In this document: piece by piece, positions 9,575 to 18,376 of the stretch | Position numbering within the stretch: the first letter of the stretch is position 1 | Layout of the letters: every line of letters begins with the position of its first letter | NCBI GenBank assembly: GCA_900552645.1 | Contig: USAN01000005.1 | Span: forward strand, 62,001-126,000 | DNA length: 64,000 bases | Direction of reading: 5' to 3' | DNA from: an uncultured Bacteroides sp. | GTDB taxonomy: Bacteria; Bacteroidota; Bacteroidia; Bacteroidales; Bacteroidaceae | The notes under the pieces: model-generated | The model's database searches: none | Seen by the model: the letters and a program-made list of their open reading frames with translations, nothing else | What the model was told of the DNA's origin: nothing | Position numbers and translations under genes: made by a program

Positions 9575-10711
9575 ATGAAAAGAAATTTGATACTATCTAT
9601 TCTCATAGTTTCTTTAGGAATAGGGAATATGAAAGCGCAAAAACTTCCCAATGCGAAAACTACGATGGAAACGATAGTTAAGGTTAATGATTATTTCATG
9701 AATAAAAATGCCGACTATAGAACCCCATCGTTTATACGCGGAGTTACCAGACCAAGTAACATCTGGACAAGAGGAGTATATTATGAAGGACTTATGGCTC
9801 TGTACTCTATATATCCACGCGATGATTACTATGACTATGCAAACGATTGGGCAAATTACCATGAATGGGGGTTCAGAGGAGGTACGACAACAAGAAATGC
9901 CGATAACTATTGTGCTACTCAAACATATATAGATTTGTATAACTTATCGCCTTCTCCAGAGAAGATACGCAATGCAAAGGCTAATCTTGACATGATAGTA
10001 AATACTCCACAGGTAAACGACTGGTGGTGGATAGATGCTATTCAGATGGGAATGCCGGCTTTCTCGAAAATGGGAAAACTAACAGGCGACCATAAGTATT
10101 TCGACAAGATGTGGGATATGTATGAATATACTCGTAATACTCACGGAGAAAACGGAATGTTCAATCAAAAAGAGGGACTTTGGTGGAGAGACCAGGATTT
10201 TGACCCTCCATACAAGGAGCCTAACGGGAAGAATTGTTATTGGAGTCGCGGAAACGGATGGGTATATGCAGCATACGTTAGAGTACTTGAAGATTTACCT
10301 GCCAATGAAAAGCATCGCGCCGATTATATAAACGATTTTCTTGCAATGAGCAAGGCTATAAAAAAATGTCAGCGCAAGGATGGTTTTTGGAATGTGAGTC
10401 TTCATGATGAATCAAACTTTGGTGGAAAAGAAACTACCGGTACTGCTCTTTTTGCATATGGAATAGCATGGGGTATACGCAAAGGACTTCTGAATTCAAA
10501 TGAATATATGCCTATCCTTGCAAAAGCATGGAATGCAATTGTAACTGAAGCAGTGCATGCCAATGGCTTTTTAGGATATGTACAGGGTACAGGCAAGGAA
10601 CCAAAAGATGGACAACCTGTAACTTATGACAGCGTTCCTGATTTTGAAGACTATGGTACAGGTTGTGTGCTTTTGGCCGGATCGGAAATTTATAAGTTAA
10701 ATAATAATTGA
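9575..10711 (+). CDS. GH105 unsaturated rhamnogalacturonyl hydrolase
   Basis: 378 residues with a cleavable signal peptide (about 21 residues), so probably periplasmic. GH105 enzymes hydrate the double bond of the 4,5-unsaturated galacturonic acid left by pectate or rhamnogalacturonan lyases, releasing it from the oligosaccharide. Family signatures are WWIDAIQMGMP with the catalytic Asp at 154, then GLWWRD (201-206) and YWSRGNGW (222-229), the latter lining the active site of YteR-like (alpha/alpha)6 barrels. Length is normal for the family. It has its own promoter and terminator, so it is a single-gene unit in the PUL. It implies that a polysaccharide lyase is encoded elsewhere, since none is in the window. 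Confidence 0.93.
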   Translation: MKRNLILSILIVSLGIGNMKAQKLPNAKTTMETIVKVNDYFMNKNADYRTPSFIRGVTRPSNIWTRGVYYEGLMALYSIYPRDDYYDYANDWANYHEWGFRGGTTTRNADNYCATQTYIDLYNLSPSPEKIRNAKANLDMIVNTPQVNDWWWIDAIQMGMPAFSKMGKLTGDHKYFDKMWDMYEYTRNTHGENGMFNQKEGLWWRDQDFDPPYKEPNGKNCYWSRGNGWVYAAYVRVLEDLPANEKHRADYINDFLAMSKAIKKCQRKDGFWNVSLHDESNFGGKETTGTALFAYGIAWGIRKGLLNSNEYMPILAKAWNAIVTEAVHANGFLGYVQGTGKEPKDGQPVTYDSVPDFEDYGTGCVLLAGSEIYKLNNN

Positions 10712-10764
10712 TTAGATAATAATTTTTCATAGACTATGATTTAAAGGTTAGAATTAGGTTAAGT

Positions 10765-10799
10765 AAAAAGAAGTGACTGTGAAGTTACTTCTTTTTTTT
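10765..10799 (+). terminator. Intrinsic terminator after GH105
   Basis: Arms around AAGAAGTGAC and GTTACTTCTT (one G-T pair) with a 6-base loop, followed by a run of eight T residues. Confidence 0.88.
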
Positions 10800-10879
10800 A
10801 TTATATATCTATACTACTCATTTACCAGAATATACAATTAATAGCCCAATTTTTATCACAATGTATTATTTGTAAGTAA

Positions 10880-10887
10880 TATTTTTG
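10880..10887 (+). promoter_or_regulatory. -7 promoter box before GH28
   Basis: TATTTTTG matches TAnnTTTG exactly, 25 bases before the GH28 start. No convincing -33 element is seen at the usual spacing. Confidence 0.45.
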
Positions 10888-10912
10888 TATATAACAATTT
10901 TATTATAATACT

Positions 10913-12304
10913 ATGTTTATAAAGACAAATTACATGCATGTATCTACAACGTTACTTTTAGTACTATTATCCTGTTTTAACCCTTTAAAAGCCTCTGAAT
11001 GGGACGAAATGGTCAAAGTATACAAACAAATCAATCCTCCATCATTTCCAGATAAAGATTATCTCATTACCGATTTTCATAATGATGACGACTCTCTTTA
11101 TACTAAGGCTATAAATGATGCCATAATTAAATGTTCCCGTAAAGGAGGAGGTAGAGTAATTATCCCTGATGGGGAATATTTGACTGGACCTATAAGATTA
11201 AAATCAAACGTAAATCTTCACCTCAGTGATGGTGCAATACTAAAATTCATAACCGATTGCAGTCAATTCAGTGTAGTTCTTACTCGTATTGAAGGTATAG
11301 ATTGTTATAATATTTCTCCGCTTATTTATGCATATGAAGAGAAAAACATTGCAATAACCGGCAATGGAAAGATAGATGGTCAGGCCGATAAGAGTAATTG
11401 GTTCAGTGAACGAAGAATAAGTGGAGTATTACAAGCTGACGGAAAAAGAGTGAATGAAAAGACTCTTTTATATAAAATGAAAGAGGATTCTATTCCATTC
11501 AAAAAACGTATTTTTAAAGGAGAGGATGGAATGCGTCCACAGTTCATAAATTTATATAGATGTAAGAATATTCTTTTGGAAGATTTTACAATAAACCGTT
11601 CTCCATTTTGGCTTATTCATCCTCTTTTATCGGAGAATATAACTGTAAGGAGAGTTAAAATGCAAAGCCATGGACACAATAATGATGGATGCGATCCTGA
11701 ATCATGTCGTAATGTGCTTATAGAAGATTGCGATTTCGATACAGGCGATGACTGCATTGCCATAAAATCAGGACGAGATGAAGACGGACGTTTCTGGAAT
11801 ATTCCTACTGAAAATGTAATAGTACGCAACTGTCGTATGAAAGACGGACATGCAGGGGTAGCTATTGGAAGTGAAGTTACTGGAGGATGCAGCAATGTGT
11901 GGGTTGAAGGATGCGAAATGGACAGTCCGCAATTAGATAGAATAATACGTATAAAATCCAATGCAAAACGTGGAGGCGAAGTAAAGAATATATATGTAAG
12001 AAATATTACGGTAGGTGAATGCAAGAAAACTATACTTGGATTTGAACTTAAATACTGGCGTGTATACGATGGCCCTTATCCTCCATACTTTCACAATATA
12101 CATCTTGAGAACATAACAAGTAAGAAAAGTCAGTTTGTGCTTCAACTTGATGGTTTCAATGATAAGATTCAAGCACGAGATATCTACATAAAGAACTGTA
12201 ATTTCGATGGAGTTACTAATTCAAAAATAAATGAGGTTATTGGAGTCGAAAATATTCAATTCGATAATGTAAAGGTCAATGGTAAGAAATTCAACAAATT
12301 ATAA
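10913..12304 (+). CDS. GH28 polygalacturonase / rhamnogalacturonase
   Basis: 463 residues with a signal peptide. GH28 right-handed beta-helix enzymes hydrolyse alpha-galacturonosyl linkages in homogalacturonan or rhamnogalacturonan by inversion. All four family blocks are present: HNNDG (Asp258), TGDD (Asp279 and Asp280), DGHAG (His313) and RIIRIKS (Arg346-Lys348), so the active site looks intact. The N-terminal region with the long insert at about 160-205 suggests an exo-acting or rhamnogalacturonan-specific subgroup, but I cannot fix the specificity. The next gene (GH95) begins 10 bases after the stop, so the two are cotranscribed. A start at the internal ATG 10934 would also leave a signal peptide. 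Confidence 0.92.
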   Translation: MFIKTNYMHVSTTLLLVLLSCFNPLKASEWDEMVKVYKQINPPSFPDKDYLITDFHNDDDSLYTKAINDAIIKCSRKGGGRVIIPDGEYLTGPIRLKSNVNLHLSDGAILKFITDCSQFSVVLTRIEGIDCYNISPLIYAYEEKNIAITGNGKIDGQADKSNWFSERRISGVLQADGKRVNEKTLLYKMKEDSIPFKKRIFKGEDGMRPQFINLYRCKNILLEDFTINRSPFWLIHPLLSENITVRRVKMQSHGHNNDGCDPESCRNVLIEDCDFDTGDDCIAIKSGRDEDGRFWNIPTENVIVRNCRMKDGHAGVAIGSEVTGGCSNVWVEGCEMDSPQLDRIIRIKSNAKRGGEVKNIYVRNITVGECKKTILGFELKYWRVYDGPYPPYFHNIHLENITSKKSQFVLQLDGFNDKIQARDIYIKNCNFDGVTNSKINEVIGVENIQFDNVKVNGKKFNKL

Positions 12305-12314
12305 TATATTTTTT

Positions 12315-14789
12315 ATGATGAAGAAACACAACTTATTTAAATGGACATTTGCTATTTTAATATCAGTAACATGTTCAGGAATGAATGCACAGAACAAGCA
12401 AATATTATGGTATGACAAACCAGCGCAGTATTGGGAAGAAGCATTGCCATTAGGCAATGGAAGATTAGGAGCAATGGTATATGGGAATCCTATAAACGAG
12501 GAGATTCAACTTAATGAAGAAACCGTTTCGGCTGGGGCACCCTATAAGAACTATAATCCTGATGCTAGAGGAGCGCTTTCTACAATACGTCAACTTATAT
12601 TTGACGGAAAATATCCCGAAGCCGAAAAGATGGCAGGCGAAAAAATACTATCAAAGAATGGATTTGGTATGCCTTACCAAACCGTAGGTAGTGTTAGATT
12701 AAACTTTGAAGGACACCAGAAATTCAGCAATTTCCATCGTGAACTAGATTTGGAACGCGCTGTATCAACTACAACATACAGAAGCAATGGAGTAGATTAC
12801 AAACGTGAAGTATTTACATCTTTTGTCGATCAGCTAGTTATAATACGACTTACAGCATCTAAACCTGGTAAATTAACCTTCTCGACAGCTCTTACTTGTC
12901 CGCAGGAAGTAAAAGTAAATACAATTGGTAAAAACAAAATGACTCTAAATGGAATTACCAAAGGTGATAAATTTACAGAAGGAGCAGTAAAGTTTCGTGC
13001 CGATTTAAAAATAGATATTCAGGGTGGTAAATGCATGGCTGCCGACACTCTTTTATCAGTTTCTAATGCCAATAGTGCAACAATATACATTGCAATGGCA
13101 ACTAATTTCGTAAATTACAAAGATATATCCGGTAATCCCGAACAGCGCAATAATATAAGCATGCGCAATTCAGCGAAAAAATACGAAAAAGCTCTTCAAC
13201 AGCATATTGAAGAATACCAGAAATTTTACAAAAGAGTAAAACTAGACTTAGGTAATAGTACGCAAGAATCAAAACCGACTGATATAAGGGTAAAAGAGTT
13301 CGCAAAATCTAATGATCTAAATCTAGTATCATTATATTTTCAGTTTGGACGTTATCTGCTTATTTCATGTTCTCAGCCTGGCGGGCAGCCTGCCAACCTT
13401 CAAGGAATATGGAATCAAAAACTTAATCCGGCATGGCGTTGTCGCTATACAACGAACATAAATGCAGAAATGAATTACTGGCCTGCTGAGGTTACTAATC
13501 TTAGTGAAATGCACGAACCATTTCTTAAAATGATAAGAGAGTTGAGCGAAAACGGTAAGGAGGCTGCCAGTCAAATGTATGGTTGTAGAGGTTGGGTATT
13601 GCATCATAATACAGATTTATGGCGAATGAACGGTGCTGTAGACCGAGCCTATTGTGGTCCATGGCCTACCTGTAATGCTTGGTTATGCCAACATCTTTGG
13701 GACAGATATTTATACTCTGGCGATAAGGAATATCTTGCTTCTGTTTATCCTATAATGAAAAGTGCTTCCGAATTCTTCGTCGATTTTCTTGTAAGAGATC
13801 CAAATACCGGATACATGGTAGTAACGCCAAGTAACTCGCCTGAGAATTCTCCTTCTATCTGGAGAGGGAAAGCAAACATTTTTGCAGGAATTACAATGGA
13901 TAATCAGCTTGTATCGGATCTTTTCTCAAATACCAATGCGGCTGCTCAGATATTAAATCAGGATAAGGAATTCTGCGACACGATAATTTCATTAAAGAAA
14001 GAATTGCCACCAATGCAAGTAGGACAATACGGTCAGCTACAGGAATGGTTTGAAGACTGGGACAATCCAAAAGATCATCATCGTCATATATCACATCTTT
14101 GGGGACTGTTTCCAGGATATCAGATTTCACCTTATTCCTCTCCTATTCTTTTCGAGGCAGCTAGAAATACACTAATTCAGCGTGGCGATCAATCTACAGG
14201 ATGGTCTATGGGATGGAAAGTCTGCTTCTGGGCTAGATGCCTTGATGGTAATCATGCATACAAGTTAATTACCGATCAGTTAAATCTTGTCTCTCCCGAA
14301 ATACAGAAAGGTCAAGGAGGAGGTACTTATCCAAATCTTTTCGATGCTCATCCACCATTCCAAATAGACGGAAACTTTGGATGTGCTGCCGGGATAGCAG
14401 AAATGCTTATGCAAAGTCACGATGGAGCCGTTCAGCTACTACCTGCACTTCCTGACAACTGGAAAGAAGGAGAAATAAAAGGATTGCGCACTAGAGGAGG
14501 ATTCGAAATTATTTCTTTAAAATGGAAAAATGGTAAGATACTATCGGCAGTTATTAAATCTAAATTAGGAGGTAATTTGCGTCTGCGCTCTTATGACAAA
14601 TTATCTAATGGGGGAATTGTACTTCCTGAAGCAAAAGGGGATAATACAAATCCATTTTTCATCAAACAGGATTTAAGTCGTCCTTTAATAAGTGAAAAGG
14701 CACCCCTTCGAGGTATTGAACTTAAAAAATCATATTTATATGATATTAATACAGAGGTTGGAAAAACTTATACGTTCATTCTATTATAA
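12315..14789 (+). CDS. GH95 alpha-L-fucosidase / alpha-L-galactosidase
   Basis: About 824 residues with a signal peptide. GH95 enzymes are inverting exo-glycosidases that remove terminal alpha-L-fucose or the stereochemically related alpha-L-galactose; both occur in pectic side chains. Visible features are the N-terminal beta-sandwich (EALPLGNGRLGAMVYG), the linker, and the (alpha/alpha)6 barrel with NLQGIWNQ, TTNINAEMNYWPAE (substrate-binding Asn residues) and FDAHPPFQIDGNFG, which carries the catalytic Asp. I chose ATG 12315 (12318 is equally possible), because the upstream ATG at 12279 lies inside GH28. It is probably cotranscribed with GH28 and ends at a very strong terminator. Confidence 0.92.
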   Translation: MMKKHNLFKWTFAILISVTCSGMNAQNKQILWYDKPAQYWEEALPLGNGRLGAMVYGNPINEEIQLNEETVSAGAPYKNYNPDARGALSTIRQLIFDGKYPEAEKMAGEKILSKNGFGMPYQTVGSVRLNFEGHQKFSNFHRELDLERAVSTTTYRSNGVDYKREVFTSFVDQLVIIRLTASKPGKLTFSTALTCPQEVKVNTIGKNKMTLNGITKGDKFTEGAVKFRADLKIDIQGGKCMAADTLLSVSNANSATIYIAMATNFVNYKDISGNPEQRNNISMRNSAKKYEKALQQHIEEYQKFYKRVKLDLGNSTQESKPTDIRVKEFAKSNDLNLVSLYFQFGRYLLISCSQPGGQPANLQGIWNQKLNPAWRCRYTTNINAEMNYWPAEVTNLSEMHEPFLKMIRELSENGKEAASQMYGCRGWVLHHNTDLWRMNGAVDRAYCGPWPTCNAWLCQHLWDRYLYSGDKEYLASVYPIMKSASEFFVDFLVRDPNTGYMVVTPSNSPENSPSIWRGKANIFAGITMDNQLVSDLFSNTNAAAQILNQDKEFCDTIISLKKELPPMQVGQYGQLQEWFEDWDNPKDHHRHISHLWGLFPGYQISPYSSPILFEAARNTLIQRGDQSTGWSMGWKVCFWARCLDGNHAYKLITDQLNLVSPEIQKGQGGGTYPNLFDAHPPFQIDGNFGCAAGIAEMLMQSHDGAVQLLPALPDNWKEGEIKGLRTRGGFEIISLKWKNGKILSAVIKSKLGGNLRLRSYDKLSNGGIVLPEAKGDNTNPFFIKQDLSRPLISEKAPLRGIELKKSYLYDINTEVGKTYTFILL

Positions 14790-14866
14790 ACATAACTATT
14801 TATTATTGCCATACAATAAAATGTAATATTTTTATCAATTGCGAATTGTATCGGATAATAAATACC

Positions 14867-14921
14867 AAATAACCACAAAGGGCTGATTCCTAAAAATGGA
14901 ATCAGCCCTTTGTGGTTATTT
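14867..14921. terminator. Strong bidirectional terminator between GH95 and the repeat element
   Basis: A perfect 24-bp stem (14867-14890 with 14898-14921) and a 7-base loop, with T-rich flanks on both strands. It can stop GH95 transcription from the left and any - strand transcript arriving from the right. Confidence 0.92.
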
Positions 14922-14971
14922 TTAATAAAAACTTTATTGAACAACTATAATTATTAATCGAAAAGATTAAG

Positions 14972-15110
14972 TGTATTTATATATATAATTATTAAACTTC
15001 ATTCTAATGAAGTTCATAATTCATTAGAATGAAGTCTAGAATTCATATTAATGAAGTTCGAAATTTATTCTAATGAAGTTTATTACTTTACTTAACAAAT
15101 TTACTTAATA
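14972..15110 (-). repeat. 22-bp repeat element, copy A
   Basis: Read on the - strand, a -7-like box TAAATTTG (15096-15103) is followed by four tandem 22-bp units with core ACTTCATT-NN-AATGAA. The motif ATGAAGT on the + strand recurs at 15007, 15029, 15051 and 15073, exactly 22 bases apart. Most units contain the quasi-palindrome TTCATT-NN-AATGAA. The whole 139-bp stretch aligns without gaps to copy B at 47641-47779, including its flanks. It lies in the gap between the convergent GH95 and GH42 genes and codes for nothing. A - strand transcript would run into the terminator at 14867-14921, giving an RNA of roughly 200 bases. Confidence 0.75.
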
Positions 15111-15129
15111 AACAGCAAAAGAGAACTTA

Positions 15130-17202
15130 TTAAATAGAGAATACAAGTACGCCTGCAACCGGTATCATAGTATTTCCAATGATAGGTTTAGAACCTTTTG
15201 GAAGAGTAAACTCGTATGGTTTGTCTGTATAATTAAGCACAATACCCATTCCATTTCTATATTCTATGGTAATTCCATATGGTAAATTCATTACTGGAAT
15301 ATCAATAGACTTATAAAGCTTACTTAATATATCCTTTTCCAAGTTGCCATCATTACTGTCTACACCTACATATGTAACGCTCCCCTTCCCTAACTTACGA
15401 TATGTCACGGCAGCTTTTCCTTCGTAAAACTCATCCTTATATTGTGCCAAAACTTCGCAATCCTTTCCTGGCTTCAGGATTTCTCCCCACGTATTCCATC
15501 TATATATATTTCCATTCATCTCTACTTTACCCGGATCTTGAGGAAGCAAAAGATCATAGAATTCCATTTCATTTCCTGTAAGGCTATCAATCATAGAACC
15601 AAATTTTGTTTGTGGCAATCTCCCCATTCTATCCTTTTGTGCAGTACGACATGTTACAACAAGGTTACCGCCATTTTTTACATATTCCTTCCATCTGTTC
15701 ACAAGAGCCTCATCGGCCAATTGATATGCAGGAACAATCATCACTTTATAATCTTCAAAGTTCTTATCCTCCGTAATAAAATCGACTGGTGCACCAAAAG
15801 ACTTTAGTGTATTATAATATTTCTCAATATGGTTCATAGTATTCCATGTACTATTCTGCCTCTGTCTCTCAATACTCCATGAATTTTCATGATTAAACAG
15901 GATAGCCGTCTTTCTGGCAGTATAATCAGAAGGAACAATATCACGTTTTTTATAAGTTTTTCTTAAAGAAGCAATTTCTTTCATGAATTGTTCGTATTCA
16001 TGACCGCCCGGAGTTACTGTTACTCCATCTGTTCCTATTATACCATAATGATACTGTTCGGTACCATACAATGGTTGTCGAAATCTGTAAGTGCATATAA
16101 AATCACTTCCACCGGCAAACACGCTCCATAACCATAATCTTACGGCTCCAGGTAATGGTTGAGAATTAACCTGTCCCCAGTTTACTTGTCCAGGTTGCAA
16201 CTCCATAACTCCATAAATGTTATTTATTGGGCGAAAAAAATCATTTGCCATTGCTATGCGTAGAGGATTGCCTATTCTATATCCTCTTCTTCCTATTCCT
16301 TCATTATCGCCCGACACCATATATCGTGTATAACTTACAAAATCCAGTTTCTTGCTACCTCCTATATGCCCTTCTTCATAATTTGGAATATAATTGGTGG
16401 TTACCCATTGATTTTTTACGTTGTCTTTTATGAGCTGACATTGTTCGTCAAGAAAACCTGTTGTTTGTTCTGCAGCAAAACGTCTGTAATCCAATATCTG
16501 ATGATGGTTCATAAACCACTGAGACCTTCTAGGAATATTTATCTCATCAAAAGAAGAATATACTTCACTCCAAAATGCAGTTCCCCAAGCATCATTAAGG
16601 GCTTTTATATCGTTTTTATATCTATTTTTCAGGAAATTTCTGAAACGATCTTGTGCCGCTGCATTATAATCAAACTGTACAGCAGGTTCATTGTCTAGCT
16701 GCCATCCTACTATTCGCGAATCATTACCATAATGCTCGGCCAACTTCTTAATCATTTTAAAAGATAGTTCTCTATATAAAGGAGAAGCAAATGAAGCATG
16801 TTGTCTTGCGCCATGATCAAGTATAGTTCCATCTTCATTTTTAATCAATATCTGTGGATATTTTCTCGATAGCCATACTGGAGGTGTTGCAGTAGAGGTA
16901 CACATTATAACCTTTAATTTATATTTATCTGCAAGTGCAACCGCCTTGTCAAGCCATGCAAAGTCGTACTTTCCTTCTTCGGGCTCTAGTTGGGCCCATG
17001 CAAACTCGGCAAAATGAGTAAACTCAAATCCTAATTCATGCATTTTCTTAAAATCGCGTTCCCATTCACTTTCGTTCCAATGTTCTGGATAATAGTAGAC
17101 TCCTGTAAGTGTAAGATCTTTATCGTTGAACCATTGTTTCTGCGAGAAAGCATTAAAAGATATAGTACTAAGAAGAAACGCCGTAATAATATGTTTTTTC
17201 AT
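15130..17202 (-). CDS. GH42 beta-galactosidase
   Basis: 690 residues with a signal peptide, unusual in that many GH42 enzymes are cytoplasmic. GH42 beta-galactosidases remove terminal beta-galactose, here probably from galactan or arabinogalactan side chains of pectin. The TIM barrel begins at GVYYYPEHW; the acid/base is Glu172 in GWQLDNEP and the nucleophile is Glu334 in VMELQPGQVNWG. A trimerisation-type flavodoxin-like domain (about 410-620) and a small C-terminal beta-domain follow. It lies 25 bases downstream of the GH43-like gene, in the same operon. Its 3' end is directly next to repeat copy A. Confidence 0.93.
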   Translation of the reverse strand: MKKHIITAFLLSTISFNAFSQKQWFNDKDLTLTGVYYYPEHWNESEWERDFKKMHELGFEFTHFAEFAWAQLEPEEGKYDFAWLDKAVALADKYKLKVIMCTSTATPPVWLSRKYPQILIKNEDGTILDHGARQHASFASPLYRELSFKMIKKLAEHYGNDSRIVGWQLDNEPAVQFDYNAAAQDRFRNFLKNRYKNDIKALNDAWGTAFWSEVYSSFDEINIPRRSQWFMNHHQILDYRRFAAEQTTGFLDEQCQLIKDNVKNQWVTTNYIPNYEEGHIGGSKKLDFVSYTRYMVSGDNEGIGRRGYRIGNPLRIAMANDFFRPINNIYGVMELQPGQVNWGQVNSQPLPGAVRLWLWSVFAGGSDFICTYRFRQPLYGTEQYHYGIIGTDGVTVTPGGHEYEQFMKEIASLRKTYKKRDIVPSDYTARKTAILFNHENSWSIERQRQNSTWNTMNHIEKYYNTLKSFGAPVDFITEDKNFEDYKVMIVPAYQLADEALVNRWKEYVKNGGNLVVTCRTAQKDRMGRLPQTKFGSMIDSLTGNEMEFYDLLLPQDPGKVEMNGNIYRWNTWGEILKPGKDCEVLAQYKDEFYEGKAAVTYRKLGKGSVTYVGVDSNDGNLEKDILSKLYKSIDIPVMNLPYGITIEYRNGMGIVLNYTDKPYEFTLPKGSKPIIGNTMIPVAGVLVFSI

Positions 17203-17227
17203 AATAAAAGATATTTTATATATTAGT

Positions 17228-18178
17228 TCATTTATTCAGATCAATTAGCTTTTTAAGAAGTGAATTATTAACTTGAAAAGCAGTTCCGTGACGAGTTCCT
17301 TCTGGAAAAGAGACCTCATCGGAAACATCTTCCCAGGTTTTACCATTATCCATGCTTCTTACGGCTCCGTATTTATGATTACGATATTTATCGAAATATA
17401 TATAAAGTACACCATCAACAAACAAAGGTGAAGGACCTTCGGCCCAATAATCGCCTGTTATAGGAGCAGATACTTCAATAGGAAAACCATCTTTTATGTT
17501 TTTTGCACGAGTTATTCTCAGGTTCTTTTCGGCAGGAAATGAATTTTCATTCTTTACCACCATTATTAAATCATCCGACTTCTTATCTTTTATTATAGCA
17601 GCATCTATTACGCTAAAATCGGGGTTGAAGAATATTTTGGTTGGAGCAAAAGTTTTGAAATCTTTAGTTGTAGTATAGTATATTCTATGATTAAGTCCTT
17701 TTTCACTATCTATTACCGGAATTTCCTTATGGCGTCCGGGGATGGTAGTAGCCCAGAATATATAATAAGTTTTAGAATCTTCATCATAAAACAATTCTGG
17801 AGCCCAGCAGTTATGTGCCTTCGATTCATGCATCATAACCGGTATAGCTTTCTGTTCACTCCAATTTACAAGATCTTTAGAAGATGCATACCCAATTATA
17901 CGGTCTGTCCAACTTGAAGTCCACACCATATGGAACGTTCCATCAGGCGACTGGCATATACTTGGGTCTCTCATTAACTTATCTTTTCCAACTTCCGGCT
18001 TAAGAAAAGATTTTCCACCGTTTAACGGTTCCCACTTCAATCCATCATAGCTATATGCTAAATGAAGTCCATCTGCGCTGTTGTTTATAAAATAAGAAAA
18101 TAAATATACCTTTCTGGCATTTGTAAAATTAGAAGTAAGAAAGGAAAGAAGAATGAGAATAAAAAGACGTGCTTTCAT
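17228..18178 (-). CDS. GH43-like five-bladed beta-propeller glycosidase
   Basis: About 316 residues with a signal peptide. Repeated propeller motifs are visible: DGLHLAYSYDGLKWEPL, MRDPSICQSPDGTFHMVWTSSW, CWAPELFYDEDSKTYYIFWA and AEGPSPLFVDGVLYIYFD. The Asp in RDPS and the Glu in EGPS fit the positions of GH43 catalytic residues. GH43/GH32-type enzymes release arabinose, xylose or galactose; the GH42 partner suggests beta-galactosidase or arabinosidase activity on pectin side chains, which is inference. I chose ATG 18178 because it gives a clean signal peptide; an ATG at 18211 would add 11 polar residues. Confidence 0.78.
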   Translation of the reverse strand: MKARLFILILLSFLTSNFTNARKVYLFSYFINNSADGLHLAYSYDGLKWEPLNGGKSFLKPEVGKDKLMRDPSICQSPDGTFHMVWTSSWTDRIIGYASSKDLVNWSEQKAIPVMMHESKAHNCWAPELFYDEDSKTYYIFWATTIPGRHKEIPVIDSEKGLNHRIYYTTTKDFKTFAPTKIFFNPDFSVIDAAIIKDKKSDDLIMVVKNENSFPAEKNLRITRAKNIKDGFPIEVSAPITGDYWAEGPSPLFVDGVLYIYFDKYRNHKYGAVRSMDNGKTWEDVSDEVSFPEGTRHGTAFQVNNSLLKKLIDLNK

Positions 18179-18212
18179 TTTATTATAATTATTAGTGATT
18201 AACTTTAACACC

Positions 18213-18220
18213 CAAATATA
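18213..18220 (-). promoter_or_regulatory. -7 promoter box for the GH43-like/GH42 operon
   Basis: On the - strand TATATTTG matches TAnnTTTG exactly, 34 bases before the ATG at 18178. An ATTG lies upstream, but its spacing of about 14 bases is short. Confidence 0.5.
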
Positions 18221-18376
18221 AATAATAAATATTTCAATGATACAAGCATATATACAATAACCATCAGTATATATATTAAAAAGCCATTTTATTTATACTT
18301 TTTACATAATTATATATCTTAAATCTGTCAATTTTTGTAACTTGCGCCCCGTTATTAATGATAAAGATAAAGATAA

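Noticed and set aside
14990..15085. CRISPR-like array at the 22-bp repeats
   Set aside because: Units are directly adjacent without spacers, are degenerate, and no cas genes are present.
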